Source: Metabacillus sediminilitoris (GTDB lineage: Bacteria; Bacillota; Bacilli; Bacillales; Bacillaceae). Taken from it: a stretch of DNA of 64,000 nt. Positions 41,591 to 50,203 of the stretch are shown one piece after another. The position numbers and the translations under genes were made by a program. The stretch spans positions 1,931,501-1,995,500 of the forward strand of contig NZ_CP046266.1 of NCBI RefSeq assembly GCF_009720625.1. Reading direction: 5' to 3'. Below the pieces are notes generated by a model. It was not told the DNA's origin. It searched no databases and saw nothing but the letters and a program-made list of their open reading frames with translations. Numbering within the stretch: position 1 is the stretch's first letter; every line of letters begins with the position of its first letter.

Positions 41591-42013
41591 ATGCATGAAT
41601 CGTCAGGAAAAAACTTTCCCCAGCCAACTGTGGAAACGGCTCGATTCTGGGAAGGGTGCTTGGAGCATAAACTCCTAATCCAAAAATGTTCTGATTGTCA
41701 TCACTGCCAGTTTTATCCTCGTCTGATGTGTACCAAATGCTCAAGCAGGAAAGTCGAGTGGATGAAGGCTTCAGGCAGGGGAAAGGTGATGAGTTTCACA
41801 ATCGTCCATCGTGCCATATCTAAGGCATACCTTTCTGACGTACCATATGTTGTTGCCATCATTGAATTAGAAGAAGGTCCAACAATGATGAGTAATATCG
41901 TACAATGTGAGCCAAAAGCTGTGGAAATAGGGATGGAGGTTGAAGTGGTTTTTGAGAATTGGTCCGATACAATAACGATGCCGAAATTTTCTCCTTTTTA
42001 TAAGGAAAAGTAG
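41591..42013 (+). CDS. DUF35 OB-fold/zinc-ribbon protein (ChsH2-like partner of thiolase)
   Basis: 140 residues. A rubredoxin-like zinc ribbon at residues 30-55 has Cys pairs (CSDCHHC and CTKC), followed by an OB-fold with GRGKVMSFTIVHRAI, VPYVVAIIELEEGPTMMSNI and a C-terminal PKFSPF. DUF35 proteins bind acyl-CoA and form complexes with partner thiolases or hydratases. Its ATG follows the thiolase stop without a gap and GGGAGG lies at the thiolase end, so the two are translated together. The ribbon here has an extra His/Cys, CHHC, which may alter metal binding. Confidence 0.88.
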   Translation: MHESSGKNFPQPTVETARFWEGCLEHKLLIQKCSDCHHCQFYPRLMCTKCSSRKVEWMKASGRGKVMSFTIVHRAISKAYLSDVPYVVAIIELEEGPTMMSNIVQCEPKAVEIGMEVEVVFENWSDTITMPKFSPFYKEK

Positions 42014-42099
42014 GTCCCATCTTAATTAGTTTGCTAGATTTATAGCTTTTCATGCTTATTACAATATGAATTCAAAAGATAACTTTGAGGAGGAATAAT

Positions 42100-43152
42100 A
42101 TGAAAGCGCTTGTATTAACTGAATTTGGTAAAAAGATGGAAGTTCAAGAAGTTTCAAGACCAATGTTAACAGATACAGGAGTTGTGATTCGTGTTGAGGC
42201 AAATGGGATTTGTAGAAGTGACTGGCATTTTATGATGGGAGATTGGGACTGGATCGGTTTACAGGTACGATTGCCACACGTATTTGGTCATGAATTTTCC
42301 GGGGTAGTGGAGGAAGTAGGAAGTCAAGTAACAAAATTTAAAAAAGGAGACCGAGTTGTCGTTCCACATGCACATGGAGAAGGAACGTGTGAGTATTGTT
42401 TAACAGGACATTCAAATATTTGTGACCATGGGAGTGTAGCAGGTACGACGTATTGGGGTGGTTACGGAAGATATGTGAACGTTCCCGATGCTGATCGAAA
42501 TGCCGTTCACTTACCGGATAGCGTAAGCTTTGAAGCAGGTGCAGCGCTTGGATGCAGATTTATGACGGCCTTTCATGGCTTAGTAGACCAGGCGAAAGTA
42601 AAACCAGGCGAGTGGGTTGCGATCCATGGAAGCGGCGGGCTGGGTCTTTCACTTGCTCATATAGCAAAAGCAATTGGTGCAAAAGTCATTGCTGTTGATA
42701 TTAATGACGAAGCACTAAAACTAGCAAAAGAATTCGGGGCAGACATCACAATTAATAGTAAAGAAAAAGATGCTGTTCAAGAAATTATCAATATCACAAA
42801 TGGCGGTGCTCATGTAGCGGTTGACGCGTTAGGAATCGCAATAACCTGCCAAAATGCCATTAACAGCCTAAGAAAAAGAGGCAGACATCTCCAATTAGGT
42901 CTTACCTCAAAGGATGAAAAAGGAAAGGTTGAATTGCCGATTGATCTCATTGTCGTAAAAGAACTAGAGGTAATCGGATCTTCAAATATGCCTGTTTCCC
43001 GCTTTCCAGATATGATGCGAATGGTAGAAAGCGGCATGATCCAGCCTGATAAAATGATTACAAAAACAGTCGGTTTAGAAGAAGCTGCTGACATCCTTTA
43101 CGATATGGCCGAGTTTAAAACACCAGGTATTACGGTGTTGAATAGATGGTGA
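42100..43152 (+). CDS. Zinc-dependent alcohol dehydrogenase (MDR family)
   Basis: 350 residues. The catalytic zinc site is Cys in ANGICRSDWH and GHEFSGVVEEVG; the nucleotide-binding motif GSGGLGLSLAHIAKAIGA and VIAVDINDEAL suggests NAD(H). The structural zinc loop reads GEGTCEYCLTGHSNICDH, with three Cys instead of the usual four, the first being replaced by Glu. It oxidises an alcohol to aldehyde or ketone. ATG 42100 has GAGGAGGAAT 5 bases upstream; the TTG at 42085 would lie inside it. It is the last gene of the run and a strong terminator follows. Confidence 0.88.
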   Translation: MKALVLTEFGKKMEVQEVSRPMLTDTGVVIRVEANGICRSDWHFMMGDWDWIGLQVRLPHVFGHEFSGVVEEVGSQVTKFKKGDRVVVPHAHGEGTCEYCLTGHSNICDHGSVAGTTYWGGYGRYVNVPDADRNAVHLPDSVSFEAGAALGCRFMTAFHGLVDQAKVKPGEWVAIHGSGGLGLSLAHIAKAIGAKVIAVDINDEALKLAKEFGADITINSKEKDAVQEIINITNGGAHVAVDALGIAITCQNAINSLRKRGRHLQLGLTSKDEKGKVELPIDLIVVKELEVIGSSNMPVSRFPDMMRMVESGMIQPDKMITKTVGLEEAADILYDMAEFKTPGITVLNRW

Positions 43153-43161
43153 TGTGAGATG

Positions 43162-43198
43162 AAATTCCCTGCTGCTGAGCAGGGGAATTTTTTATTTT
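43162..43198 (+). terminator. Terminator after the alcohol dehydrogenase
   Basis: AAATTCCCTGCT pairs with AGCAGGGGAATTT over GCTG, followed by TTTATTTT. It marks the end of the catabolic operon. Confidence 0.85.
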
Positions 43199-43770
43199 GG
43201 GGTGTTAGAAAGGGATTTCAGCCGTTGATCAAAAGGGTATGATACTCTTCCATAATTTTTAACAAAAATGTAGCGGACTGTTGATAGATTAAAAAAAGCC
43301 TCGCGTTTGGACAGAGGATTTTTCCTATTATATTTATCTTTCATACACCCTTTTTTGCCAAATTTATAAGAGTCCCTTTATTTTTATATCGATTATAAGC
43401 TATTAACCTATTTAAATCGTTGACAGTTCATTTAGCTGGATTAATGGCTAATTCAAATTCATCCTTTACCTTGTAAATGACCGAAAGTATAAAATCAATT
43501 TGCTTTGGAGTTAAAAAGTGTTCTTCATCATCTGAACTAGAAGGATGAAGTGTAGAGGCACCTCATTCATTCGTTGATCAACGATGGCTTCAACAACATG
43601 AGAGAGCAATATCATCCAATCATTCGAAAACTACGTGTGAAAAAGTGATAAAAGCATATACATCATCTAGGTCTGATGCGCAATAATTTCTATTTTAAAT
43701 GATAAAAATCATTTGAAATCCTAGAAATTTATATTAAAATAACTCTATCAATGGGAGAGAAGGATTTTAA
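43199..43770. other. Spacer with gene remnants
   Basis: No intact gene. It contains a minus-strand remnant (43428-43560) and a plus-strand frame giving HSLINDGFNNMREQYHP then IIRKLRVKK near 43560-43650, without start or binding site. Both look like decayed fragments of unknown genes. The promoter of the following EamA gene must lie at the right end. Confidence 0.45.
43428..43560 (-). pseudogene. Decayed small gene fragment
   Basis: The minus strand reads DDEEHFLTPKQIDFILSVIY then KVKDEFELAINPAK to TGA. An in-frame TGA lies immediately upstream and no start or binding site is present. The coding-like pattern is clear but the family is not recognised. Confidence 0.35.
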
Positions 43771-44607
43771 GTGTGGATTGTAGCAGCAGTAATGACAATG
43801 TTTTGCTTTGGAATCAATAATATGATTTTTAAGGTCACTGCAGGAAAAGGACTATCAAAGGTGCATATGCAGTTTTTCTTTTACCTTATCGCGTTTTTAT
43901 TAATGTGCGGCTATGGAATAATTGCAGGGTTTGCATCATTTAATGGATTAACGATTGTACTAGGTGCAATCATCGGAATATTGAATGCAAACGGTAATAT
44001 TCAAATGTCAAAGGCATTCGAAAAAGGACCTGCGAGTTTAACGTCGCCGCTTATTAGCACAAATACGGTTATTCCAATACTAAGTGCGGCACTTATATTC
44101 CACGAGCACATTACACTCATTCAATGGATTGGCATTATTGTTATGCTTGCTTCAGCAGCAGTCATCCAATATGTACCAGGTAATGGTGTTAAAATGAATT
44201 ATAAGCCGTGGATGTACCGTGTTTTATTATCTGTTGTATCGTTTGGTGTACTCGGTGTGCTTATGAAGACGTCTTCTCATCTACATATTGATTCAATCAA
44301 TACGCTTGTTTGTATGTATGGTGGCGGTGCTTCTTATTTAATCATTAATAGCTTTATTATGAAGGAGAAGTGGCAGCGTACAGAATTGAAATTTGGTGCA
44401 ATTATTGGATGTTTTAGTGTTGTAGGTTATAGTAGCTACTTTTTTGCTCTTAATACAGGAGTCGCGAGTATTGTATTCCCAATCGTTAGCTTAAGTTGTT
44501 TAGTTGTCGTTCTCAGTAGCTGTTTACTATATAAAGAAAGGCTTAAATTGTATCAAGTCGTCGGGGTTATATCTGCACTAGTTGGTATTGTGCTAACGAA
44601 AATTTAA
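43771..44607 (+). CDS. EamA/DMT-superfamily transporter, second
   Basis: 278 residues with about ten membrane segments: MWIVAAVMTMFCFGINNMIF at the start and KTSSHLHIDSINTLVCMYGG at the mid-point, where the second half-repeat begins. It uses GTG 43771 with GAGAAGGATTTTAA in front. Proteins of this type export or take up small metabolites. It has no operon neighbours: a relic follows 50 bases on. It is not a close paralogue of the exporter at 3704, being shorter and lacking its C-terminal tail. Confidence 0.82.
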   Translation: MWIVAAVMTMFCFGINNMIFKVTAGKGLSKVHMQFFFYLIAFLLMCGYGIIAGFASFNGLTIVLGAIIGILNANGNIQMSKAFEKGPASLTSPLISTNTVIPILSAALIFHEHITLIQWIGIIVMLASAAVIQYVPGNGVKMNYKPWMYRVLLSVVSFGVLGVLMKTSSHLHIDSINTLVCMYGGGASYLIINSFIMKEKWQRTELKFGAIIGCFSVVGYSSYFFALNTGVASIVFPIVSLSCLVVVLSSCLLYKERLKLYQVVGVISALVGIVLTKI

Positions 44608-44659
44608 CGAAAGACATTTATTTGGACTTAACAGCTAGATTCCATAAGAGGGGCTTTAT

Positions 44660-44885
44660 AAAATTAATAATATTTTCTAAAAGTTTCATTTTACCTTTAT
44701 TATCAGAAAGATTTTTAAGTTTGGCATTTGAACTCATTTAACTTGTATGTAAATTTGGAAGTTTCGATGTTGATGATTTCATTTTAAATACACTTGGAGG
44801 TATATTAGGGTTTATACCGATTTATGTTGTCTTATTATTAATAAATTACAAGAAACAGAAAAATAGCACATCAAAGAGTTATTAA
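44660..44885 (+). pseudogene. VanZ-like protein relic
   Basis: Frames give LSLAFEL, then FGSFDVDDFILNTLGGILGF and IPIYVVLLLINYKKQKN to a stop at 44883. The GSFDVDDxILNTLGG pattern is characteristic of VanZ-like membrane proteins. A stop codon and loss of the N-terminal spans show decay. Confidence 0.6.
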
Positions 44886-45709
44886 ATTTATTTCAACTAA
44901 ATCAATGAATAGAAGGTTTTATTATCTTCAATAAAACGGGATCATTGTCCCAACCAGCCTGAAACATGCTTATACAAGTAGGGAGTAAACAGTTTTGCGG
45001 ACGGGATCAAGTCCCACAGGCGCTACGTTCTGCCCCGACTACCGCTATAATAAAACCAAATAAAGAAGTTCATTTAGTAAAAACTGGTAAAACTTATATT
45101 GCGATCCGGCGCTATTGTTGAATAAAACTTAGATTTTCAAACGACTATATTTTATTTTTTTAGTGTAGTGTAGTATCTTACATCAAAATTAAACAACTAT
45201 ATTTTTAACCCCGTCCTAAATTTAGAACGGGGTTATGCTTGTTTGAGCTTTTAAAATTAAATAACTTTATTGTCATTTTACATCTGGTAGATGGTGTAGA
45301 CATTGGAGATCTAACACGAAATCAAAACCATGCGGATGAAAGCGATGTAGCTAATACCATAGTCCATAATGTACAACCACACACGCCTCAGGATTTCATC
45401 TATAAGACAAATATTAGTTTTTATAACGGTTTATTAAGGGGAGTTAACAGTCTATTTACAATTAAGTGAATGTCCGGTGGTTCGACATCTTTTTAAGAAT
45501 CAATTGTTATAATGACATTGTTTTAGAAGGAAAGGAGCTGAAAACAGCTAAATAGAAGAAAATGAAAACGCTTTATATTTAACAGGTTTCACTTGTTGCC
45601 TAGTGTTTTTTAGATCAGCATTTAGCAGCAAGAATCCTAACCACTTTGTGAAAAGGTATTTTGGAATGATTTTTAAAAAATCCAAGCTAAAACGATACGA
45701 GGAGGAATC
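44886..45709. other. Spacer with repeat debris and a cre-like word
   Basis: 44937-45060 is GC-richer, with GGGATCATTGTCCC and GACGGGATCAAGTCCCAC blocks, probably a decayed interspersed repeat. A hairpin lies at 45207-45234. A frame from 45239 (DGVDIGDLTRNQNHADES) is open for 76 codons but has no binding site and starts in the hairpin, so I do not call it. TGAAAACGCTTTAT (45563-45576) matches cre at 13 of 14 positions, 134 bases before the 31-residue gene. Confidence 0.45.
45207..45234. terminator. Hairpin, possible terminator
   Basis: AACCCCGT...TAAA and TTTA...ACGGGGTT form a stem with two mismatched bases, adjacent to T-rich sequence on the left. Its direction of action is unclear. Confidence 0.45.
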
Positions 45710-45805
45710 ATGATGGAGATTTTCCTTTATATTGGCATATATCTATCGGTTACTCTTGCTCTTGGCTGGCTGATTACAATCGTTTTTAATCTGTTTATTG
45801 AATAG
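45710..45805 (+). CDS. Very small membrane protein (31 residues)
   Basis: The frame gives MMEIFLYIGIYLSVTLALG then WLITIVFNLFIE, a single hydrophobic helix with an acidic end. GGAGGA lies 4 to 5 bases before the first ATG and 7 before the second, which may be the real start at 45713. A cre-like word lies upstream. Such one-helix proteins often regulate membrane complexes or act as type I toxins, but nothing here identifies this one. Confidence 0.55.
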   Translation: MMEIFLYIGIYLSVTLALGWLITIVFNLFIE

Positions 45806-46062
45806 AATCAATTGTCGTTAAAAAGGTAGGCTGATAGATGTAAACGTATTGAGGAAAGATATGAAGTTCTATCAAATGTTTTTATCGGAGGAAGCTTTAA
45901 GATAACAAACAGAGAATCTAGAAAGAGAAATGAACGTTTTGAATCTGTTTTTACATACTTGATACATACAGCCAGATTATACATGAAACAGTTTATTCAT
46001 TTTAATTTTGGTTCGTTCTTAAAGATTCTTCAGTTAATCTTACTATCCAGGGAGGAATTGAT

Positions 46063-46254
46063 GTGTGGATTTTAACCCTTTTTTTACAAGACAGCATAAA
46101 AATGTTTGAGTATGACAATAAGGATGAAGCCAGAGTAGAGTTTGAAAAAGCAGATGAATATAAGATTCTCTCTGAGATCATCCATTATATGGACTTTGAA
46201 AAAAGAGGAAAGTTAAAAACAGGAGAATTCAGAAATCCCCCTTGGACATTTTAA
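46063..46254 (+). CDS. Small conserved protein, paralogue of the gene at 14538
   Basis: 63 residues beginning MWILTLFLQDSIKMFEYDNK and continuing DEARVEFEKADEYKILSEII. The order of conserved residues matches the 59-residue protein at 14538, so the two share a family. The GTG at 46063 has GGGAGGAATTGAT upstream. The C-terminal part (FEKRGKLKTGEFRNPPWTF) differs from the paralogue. Function unknown. Confidence 0.6.
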   Translation: MWILTLFLQDSIKMFEYDNKDEARVEFEKADEYKILSEIIHYMDFEKRGKLKTGEFRNPPWTF

Positions 46255-46279
46255 GTAGAAACGGTATACGAGTCTTACA

Positions 46280-46426
46280 TTGCTGAGTGAAGAAAACGCT
46301 TTAACCAATGAAGAAGAAATAAAACAAGTGGACGAAGGCAGCTGGGTTTATGAATTCGATAATGAAATCAATAAAATGAAACGATATATTCAAAATCTCG
46401 GTCTGCATGATTTTGAAGCTGTTTGA
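46280..46426 (+). CDS. Possible small acidic protein (weak)
   Basis: From TTG 46280 the frame reads LSEENALTNEEEIKQVDEGS then YEFDNEINKMKRYIQNLG to TGA, a coding-like, acidic, helical 48 residues. There is no good ribosome binding site, so it may be the end of a decayed gene. It lies 25 bases after the 63-residue gene. Nothing further is supported in 46427-46736 except the terminator. Confidence 0.3.
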   Translation: MLSEENALTNEEEIKQVDEGSWVYEFDNEINKMKRYIQNLGLHDFEAV

Positions 46427-46488
46427 TAAATATGTCAGTAAGGGAAGAAGTGTTACCCATTTCATTTTCTACTAAGGCAAAATGAAAA

Positions 46489-46521
46489 GGTATGAGTCCA
46501 GTACAATATTGGACTCATACC
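46489..46521 (-). terminator. Terminator downstream of the lectin-MIR gene
   Basis: GGTATGAGTCCA pairs with TGGACTCATACC. On the minus strand the stem is followed by TTTTCATTTTG. It lies about 215 bases past the minus-strand lectin-MIR stop. Confidence 0.6.
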
Positions 46522-46736
46522 CAACCAGCTGCCTGAATAAATAACCGTGTCTAACTTTTTGGAGTCACTTCATATTAGGACGCTTATTTGCTTAGTTTCA
46601 ACTCTTTTACTTATTGAGTAAATAGTAAAACGTGTCATCTTCATAATATTGTTAACGCTCAACCGATTAGCTACTTTTCAAAGTATATAACATCAATGCC
46701 CATCTAACGTAACTGGACGTCTAGATACCAGGTCTC

Positions 46737-48302
46737 TCAGCGGATTTCGAGGAGCCACCACCAGTCATTATCGTCACGGCCGCCGAAGCCGGTTACCTCC
46801 TGCTGGCCTGCAGTCCAATCGGAATGGCTGTGCTCGAGGTGGGAGTGGAGCGAATGGTTCGTGTTCTGGTGGACAAGTCGGACTCGTCGCTGCGCTGTCC
46901 ACTGACCGCCACCTTCAAACTCGACCCGCCAGTTATCGTTGTTGTCTCCCTGGCCTTCAGAGCCAAAGCAGGTAACCTCTTGCTGACCAGTGACAGGAGA
47001 AGGGTGTCCCGAGTGGCTGTGCAGGTTACGTTTTGTGAGCACGTGCTCGAGTCGGATCACATCGCCATGCTGGACTACTTCATTGATCCTATAGTTTGCA
47101 TCCGTACCATCTGGCCCCTTGATTCTCCAAAGGTCATTGTCATCGGCCCCTCTGAAGCAGGTAACCTGCTGTTGACCAGAGCTGCCTTCATGGCCATAGT
47201 TAAGTGCATGCGAATGTAGAGTCAGCCCTGTCATGAGATGACTTACCTTAATGGTTTGACCGTATCGAACCGCAGCATTGGCCGCTGGTGGATTGGTCGT
47301 GAACACAGGCGGATTCTTCTGCGAGTAGTCGACAACGAAAAAGCCTCTCCATGGGTCGGTATTTGTTGCGTCAAAGTGTTGGTTGCCTGGTTCAGAGGAC
47401 AAAACGACTTCTCTTCCTACCGTGTTGTTATCGTACACGAATACTTTCATAATGTTAGCCTTCGAATGCCACTCATACCCATAGGCTAGAACCTGGTGAT
47501 TCTCTGATCCGATCTGCCCAAGGTTGGTTGCATCTATCATACCGAGGACAACAGGCTTACCAGAGTCGATGCGCGACCGAAGCTTTGGAAATTCCTCCTC
47601 CTTTGTCCAGCGGCTGACTCCCTTTCCTCCAAAAACGGTAGAATGATCTGATGCGACCGTCCATTTAATATACTTGATGGAGGAAGGGACAAGGAAGCTG
47701 TCCATCAGTCGACTGTATAGGTAATCCGCAAGCCAGTGTCCATCAGGGGGAACTTCTTGGTTAAACAGGTTCCCTGTGTATTTTGGAACCGGAATGCCTT
47801 TGAGGAAGTAATCGAGAGCGGCAAAAGCCATTCCTCCGCACCTTCCCTGTGTTTGCACTTGTCCATATCCTGGGATGTTAGCTACATTGTTGACGAAATT
47901 GTTTCTAAACAAAAATCCGTGAACTGCTGGGTTGAAATCAAGCTTTCGACTATGGCGCCATGTTCCCGAATCCCAGAGAGCGTTTCCTTGGTTGGTATAG
48001 ATTACGGCATTCCCATCATCCTGAAGCGTGAGGTATGCTCCGCCGTTCCCATCGGTGCCAGAGGCCCAGACCGCTTGGCCATTAGCCTTGTAGACGACAA
48101 GGTTGCCATCACCCTGCATGACTGCTTTCACGGCGCCGCTACCATTGGTGTTAGACGCCCAAACGGGGATGTTTCTGCCCTTATGTACTTCATAGAGTAC
48201 GAAATTTCCATCTTCCTGCATGATTAGGAATGTTCGCCCATTGTTTGCGGTGATCTGTTGGTTTGCCAGGAGTTCCTGCCCTGGCTGAAGTTGGTTGGCC
48301 AT
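46737..48302 (-). CDS. Bulb-type lectin + papain-like + MIR domain protein
   Basis: 521 residues with an unusual architecture. Residues 1-115: a bulb-type mannose-binding lectin domain with three QxDxNxVxY sites (QEDGNFVLY, QGDGNLVVY, QDDGNAVIY). Residues 120-335: a papain-like fold candidate with Cys155 in GRCGGMAF, His269 in ENHQVLAYGYE and Asp291/Asn292 in VFVYDNNTVG. Residues 345-521: a MIR-type beta-trefoil of three repeats, each with LHSH followed by GQQ(Q/E)VT-F and DDN/DNND-W. There is no signal peptide or membrane span. GGAGTG lies 10 bases before ATG. The gene is visibly more G+C-rich than its neighbours, a sign of transfer. Role unknown: glycan binding plus possible peptidase or transglutaminase-like activity is inference. 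Confidence 0.8.
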   Translation of the reverse strand: MANQLQPGQELLANQQITANNGRTFLIMQEDGNFVLYEVHKGRNIPVWASNTNGSGAVKAVMQGDGNLVVYKANGQAVWASGTDGNGGAYLTLQDDGNAVIYTNQGNALWDSGTWRHSRKLDFNPAVHGFLFRNNFVNNVANIPGYGQVQTQGRCGGMAFAALDYFLKGIPVPKYTGNLFNQEVPPDGHWLADYLYSRLMDSFLVPSSIKYIKWTVASDHSTVFGGKGVSRWTKEEEFPKLRSRIDSGKPVVLGMIDATNLGQIGSENHQVLAYGYEWHSKANIMKVFVYDNNTVGREVVLSSEPGNQHFDATNTDPWRGFFVVDYSQKNPPVFTTNPPAANAAVRYGQTIKVSHLMTGLTLHSHALNYGHEGSSGQQQVTCFRGADDNDLWRIKGPDGTDANYRINEVVQHGDVIRLEHVLTKRNLHSHSGHPSPVTGQQEVTCFGSEGQGDNNDNWRVEFEGGGQWTAQRRVRLVHQNTNHSLHSHLEHSHSDWTAGQQEVTGFGGRDDNDWWWLLEIR

Positions 48303-48636
48303 CTTTTAATCACTCCATTCTCAATATCGAACAATAAAATAAAATTGCTACTCAAAATGGATATGTGCTTATTAATCGTTTTATGCTAATATGGACAGCC
48401 CGTGAATAAAATAATAATATTGACAATAAAACGGGGAAGAAATGTTCAAATTAAAAACCTTAGTCAAAAGGGGTTCTAATTTGAACGGGGGCGTTTCTAA
48501 TAAGTGGAAAGGCATTTTTTAGTGACAAAGCAAATGAATTCAACAAACAAATCCAATTAATTGTCAAGGATCTCAAATTCAAATATGAAAACTCAATATA
48601 TGCTCCAATTCTATTCCGATCAGCAGTATCATTCAA
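48303..48636. other. Spacer upstream of the lectin-MIR gene
   Basis: No gene. It returns to AT-rich composition at once, in contrast to the lectin gene. The minus-strand promoter of that gene should lie near 48330-48420 but no clear -35/-10 pair was picked. Confidence 0.4.
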
Positions 48637-48686
48637 AAAAGCCTAAAGCCTTTGTACTCGGTACAAAGGCTTTAGGCTTTTTTATT
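48637..48686. terminator. Bidirectional terminator
   Basis: A 20-base perfect stem, AAAGCCTAAAGCCTTTGTAC with its complement, has a TCG loop and A and T runs outside. It lies 18 bases after the stop of the minus-strand 48-residue gene. Confidence 0.85.
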
Positions 48687-48703
48687 ATCAATATATTTTC
48701 ATC

Positions 48704-48850
48704 TTACATATAATCGTAAACAGAATCTTCAAAATAGAGCCAGTGATAATATTCAATCTGTGGATCTGTCATCTTTGCAATTTCTTTCTCAGTGAATTTT
48801 TGTTTGCCTAATAAATTTTTCACTTTAGAATCTCTTGCTAATTGGCTCAT
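48704..48850 (-). CDS. Small hypothetical protein (48 residues)
   Basis: The minus-strand frame reads MSQLARDSKVKNLLGKQKF then KEIAKMTDPQIEYYHWLYFE to a stop. AAGGAGGACTTACCT lies right before the ATG, a strong binding site, and a terminator follows. A promoter with a palindromic operator and a cre-like box is upstream (48898-48971). It vaguely resembles short Bacillus BH0509-type proteins, from memory only. Function unknown; it is divergent from the hydrolase/BVMO operon. Confidence 0.6.
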   Translation of the reverse strand: MSQLARDSKVKNLLGKQKFTEKEIAKMTDPQIEYYHWLYFEDSVYDYM

Positions 48851-48897
48851 AGGTAAGTCCTCCTTATGTATAAGAAGTAACAATGAAGTTACAGTTC

Positions 48898-48911
48898 TGT
48901 AAGCGTTTGTT
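48898..48911. promoter_or_regulatory. cre-like CcpA site
   Basis: TGTAAGCGTTTGTT matches cre at 13 of 14 positions. It lies 48 bases upstream of the small minus-strand gene, just downstream of its promoter, a position suited to roadblock repression. Confidence 0.5.
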
Positions 48912-48927
48912 TTATTTTCTTGTTTTT

Positions 48928-48971
48928 ATTATATATCTCAAATTGAGATGAAACAAATATCAATTTGAGAT
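48928..48971 (-). promoter_or_regulatory. Promoter with MarR-like palindromic operators
   Basis: On the minus strand TTGTTT (48951-48956) and TATAAT (48928-48933) are 17 bases apart. ATCTCAAATTGAGAT, a perfect 15-base palindrome (48935-48949), fills the spacer, and ATCAATTTGAGAT, a second copy (48959-48971), lies upstream. The site resembles boxes of MarR-type repressors such as MhqR. The regulator is not identified. Confidence 0.6.
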
Positions 48972-49150
48972 TGTTTTTTAGGAAACTAATATAGAAAAGT
49001 TATTTATAGAAGACTTATCCCTTTTCCTTCTCAAATTATCCTCTTTAAAGGGAATCAACCTACACTAAAATGGGGATTTTTCAATAATTCAGAAAAGTGT
49101 ACGATGGATATAGCAATTAGCAGTTAAATGAAAACGAAAGGGTGATTTCA

Positions 49151-50098
49151 TTGCCTAAGTTAGTACCAGAAGCAAAAGCATATTTAGAGATTTTTAATCA
49201 GATGCCTGCCATTCAATCGATGGATCCGAAAACAGTAAGAGAAATGTTTGCCCAAGCTCCTCCAGTTGAGGTGGAGTTGGCACCACTCGCAAAGATTGAG
49301 AACCGCCTCATTCCTGTTAGTAAGGATGAGGAAATTAACATTAGAATTTATACGCCAGAAGGTGAAGGTCCTTTTCCGCTTTTTGTTTACTATCATGGCG
49401 GTGGATGGGTTTTAGGAGATATTGAGACTTCTGATGCAAGCTGTAGAATGATCGCAAATCGAACAGGTCATATCGTCGTTTCGGTTGATTATCGACTTTC
49501 TCCGGAATATAAGTTTCCAATTCCAGTGCAAGATTCCTATGCGGCTTTAGAGTGGGTATATGAAAATGCTGCGTCGTTAAATGGTAGCGCTTCCAAAATT
49601 GTGGTAGGAGGAGATAGCGCTGGAGGAAATCTTGCAACAGTTGTCTCGATGATAGCTTTGGATCAAAATGGACCGCAAATTTCAGCACAGGTACTCATCT
49701 ATCCAGTGACAGACTTGAGCTTTAATACAGCTTCTTATGAAGAATTTCAACAAGGTTTTGGATTAGATAAAGATCTCATGATATGGTTTGGCAGCCATTA
49801 TATCAGAGACGAATCAGATCAAAAAAACAAATATGCAGCACCTTTATTAGCAGAAGACGTAAGCAATCTCCCACAAGCATTAGTCATCACAGCGGAATGT
49901 GATGTCTTAAGGGATGAAGGGTTAGCTTATGCAAAACGTTTAAAGGATGCGGGTGTCATCGTCGACGCGATTTGTGAAACGGGATTAGTTCATGGCTATT
50001 TTACAAACATGGCTGTCTTTCCAGATCGGATTAAAGGTACGATTTCTAAAATAGCTCAGTTTTTGACTGAAACCAATCAAAAGGTTAAGAATGCTTAA
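49151..50098 (+). CDS. Alpha/beta hydrolase (HSL/acetyl-esterase family)
   Basis: 315 residues of the hormone-sensitive-lipase family. The oxyanion motif HGGGWVLGDIE follows FPLFVYY; the nucleophile is Ser156 in VVGGDSAGGNLA; the acid is Asp in ITAECDVLRDEG and the His in ETGLVHGYF. It hydrolyses esters or lactones in the cytoplasm. The start is TTG 49151 with AAAGGGTG 7 bases upstream. It lies 105 bases before a Baeyer-Villiger monooxygenase, whose ester or lactone product is its likely substrate. Confidence 0.9.
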   Translation: MPKLVPEAKAYLEIFNQMPAIQSMDPKTVREMFAQAPPVEVELAPLAKIENRLIPVSKDEEINIRIYTPEGEGPFPLFVYYHGGGWVLGDIETSDASCRMIANRTGHIVVSVDYRLSPEYKFPIPVQDSYAALEWVYENAASLNGSASKIVVGGDSAGGNLATVVSMIALDQNGPQISAQVLIYPVTDLSFNTASYEEFQQGFGLDKDLMIWFGSHYIRDESDQKNKYAAPLLAEDVSNLPQALVITAECDVLRDEGLAYAKRLKDAGVIVDAICETGLVHGYFTNMAVFPDRIKGTISKIAQFLTETNQKVKNA

Positions 50099-50203
50099 TT
50101 CCTACTATCTAACGTTTAATCGATTTCATGTTTTCAAAGAGCTTCCCTATGTGTGTGCACAATAAGTATTTTTTAATATGAATTTAAGGGAGGAATAATC
50201 AAG

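Noticed and set aside
45239..45469. 76-codon open frame
   Set aside because: It starts within a hairpin, has no binding site and no recognisable family; kept only as a note in the spacer entry.
46280..46320. Further cre-like word (AGAAAACGCTTTAA)
   Set aside because: It lies in a weak coding stretch without a promoter beside it, so it is probably a chance match.
46824..48227. Several long plus-strand open frames opposite the lectin-MIR gene
   Set aside because: They are the antisense shadow of a G+C-richer gene; the minus strand has the domain motifs, the binding site and the terminator.
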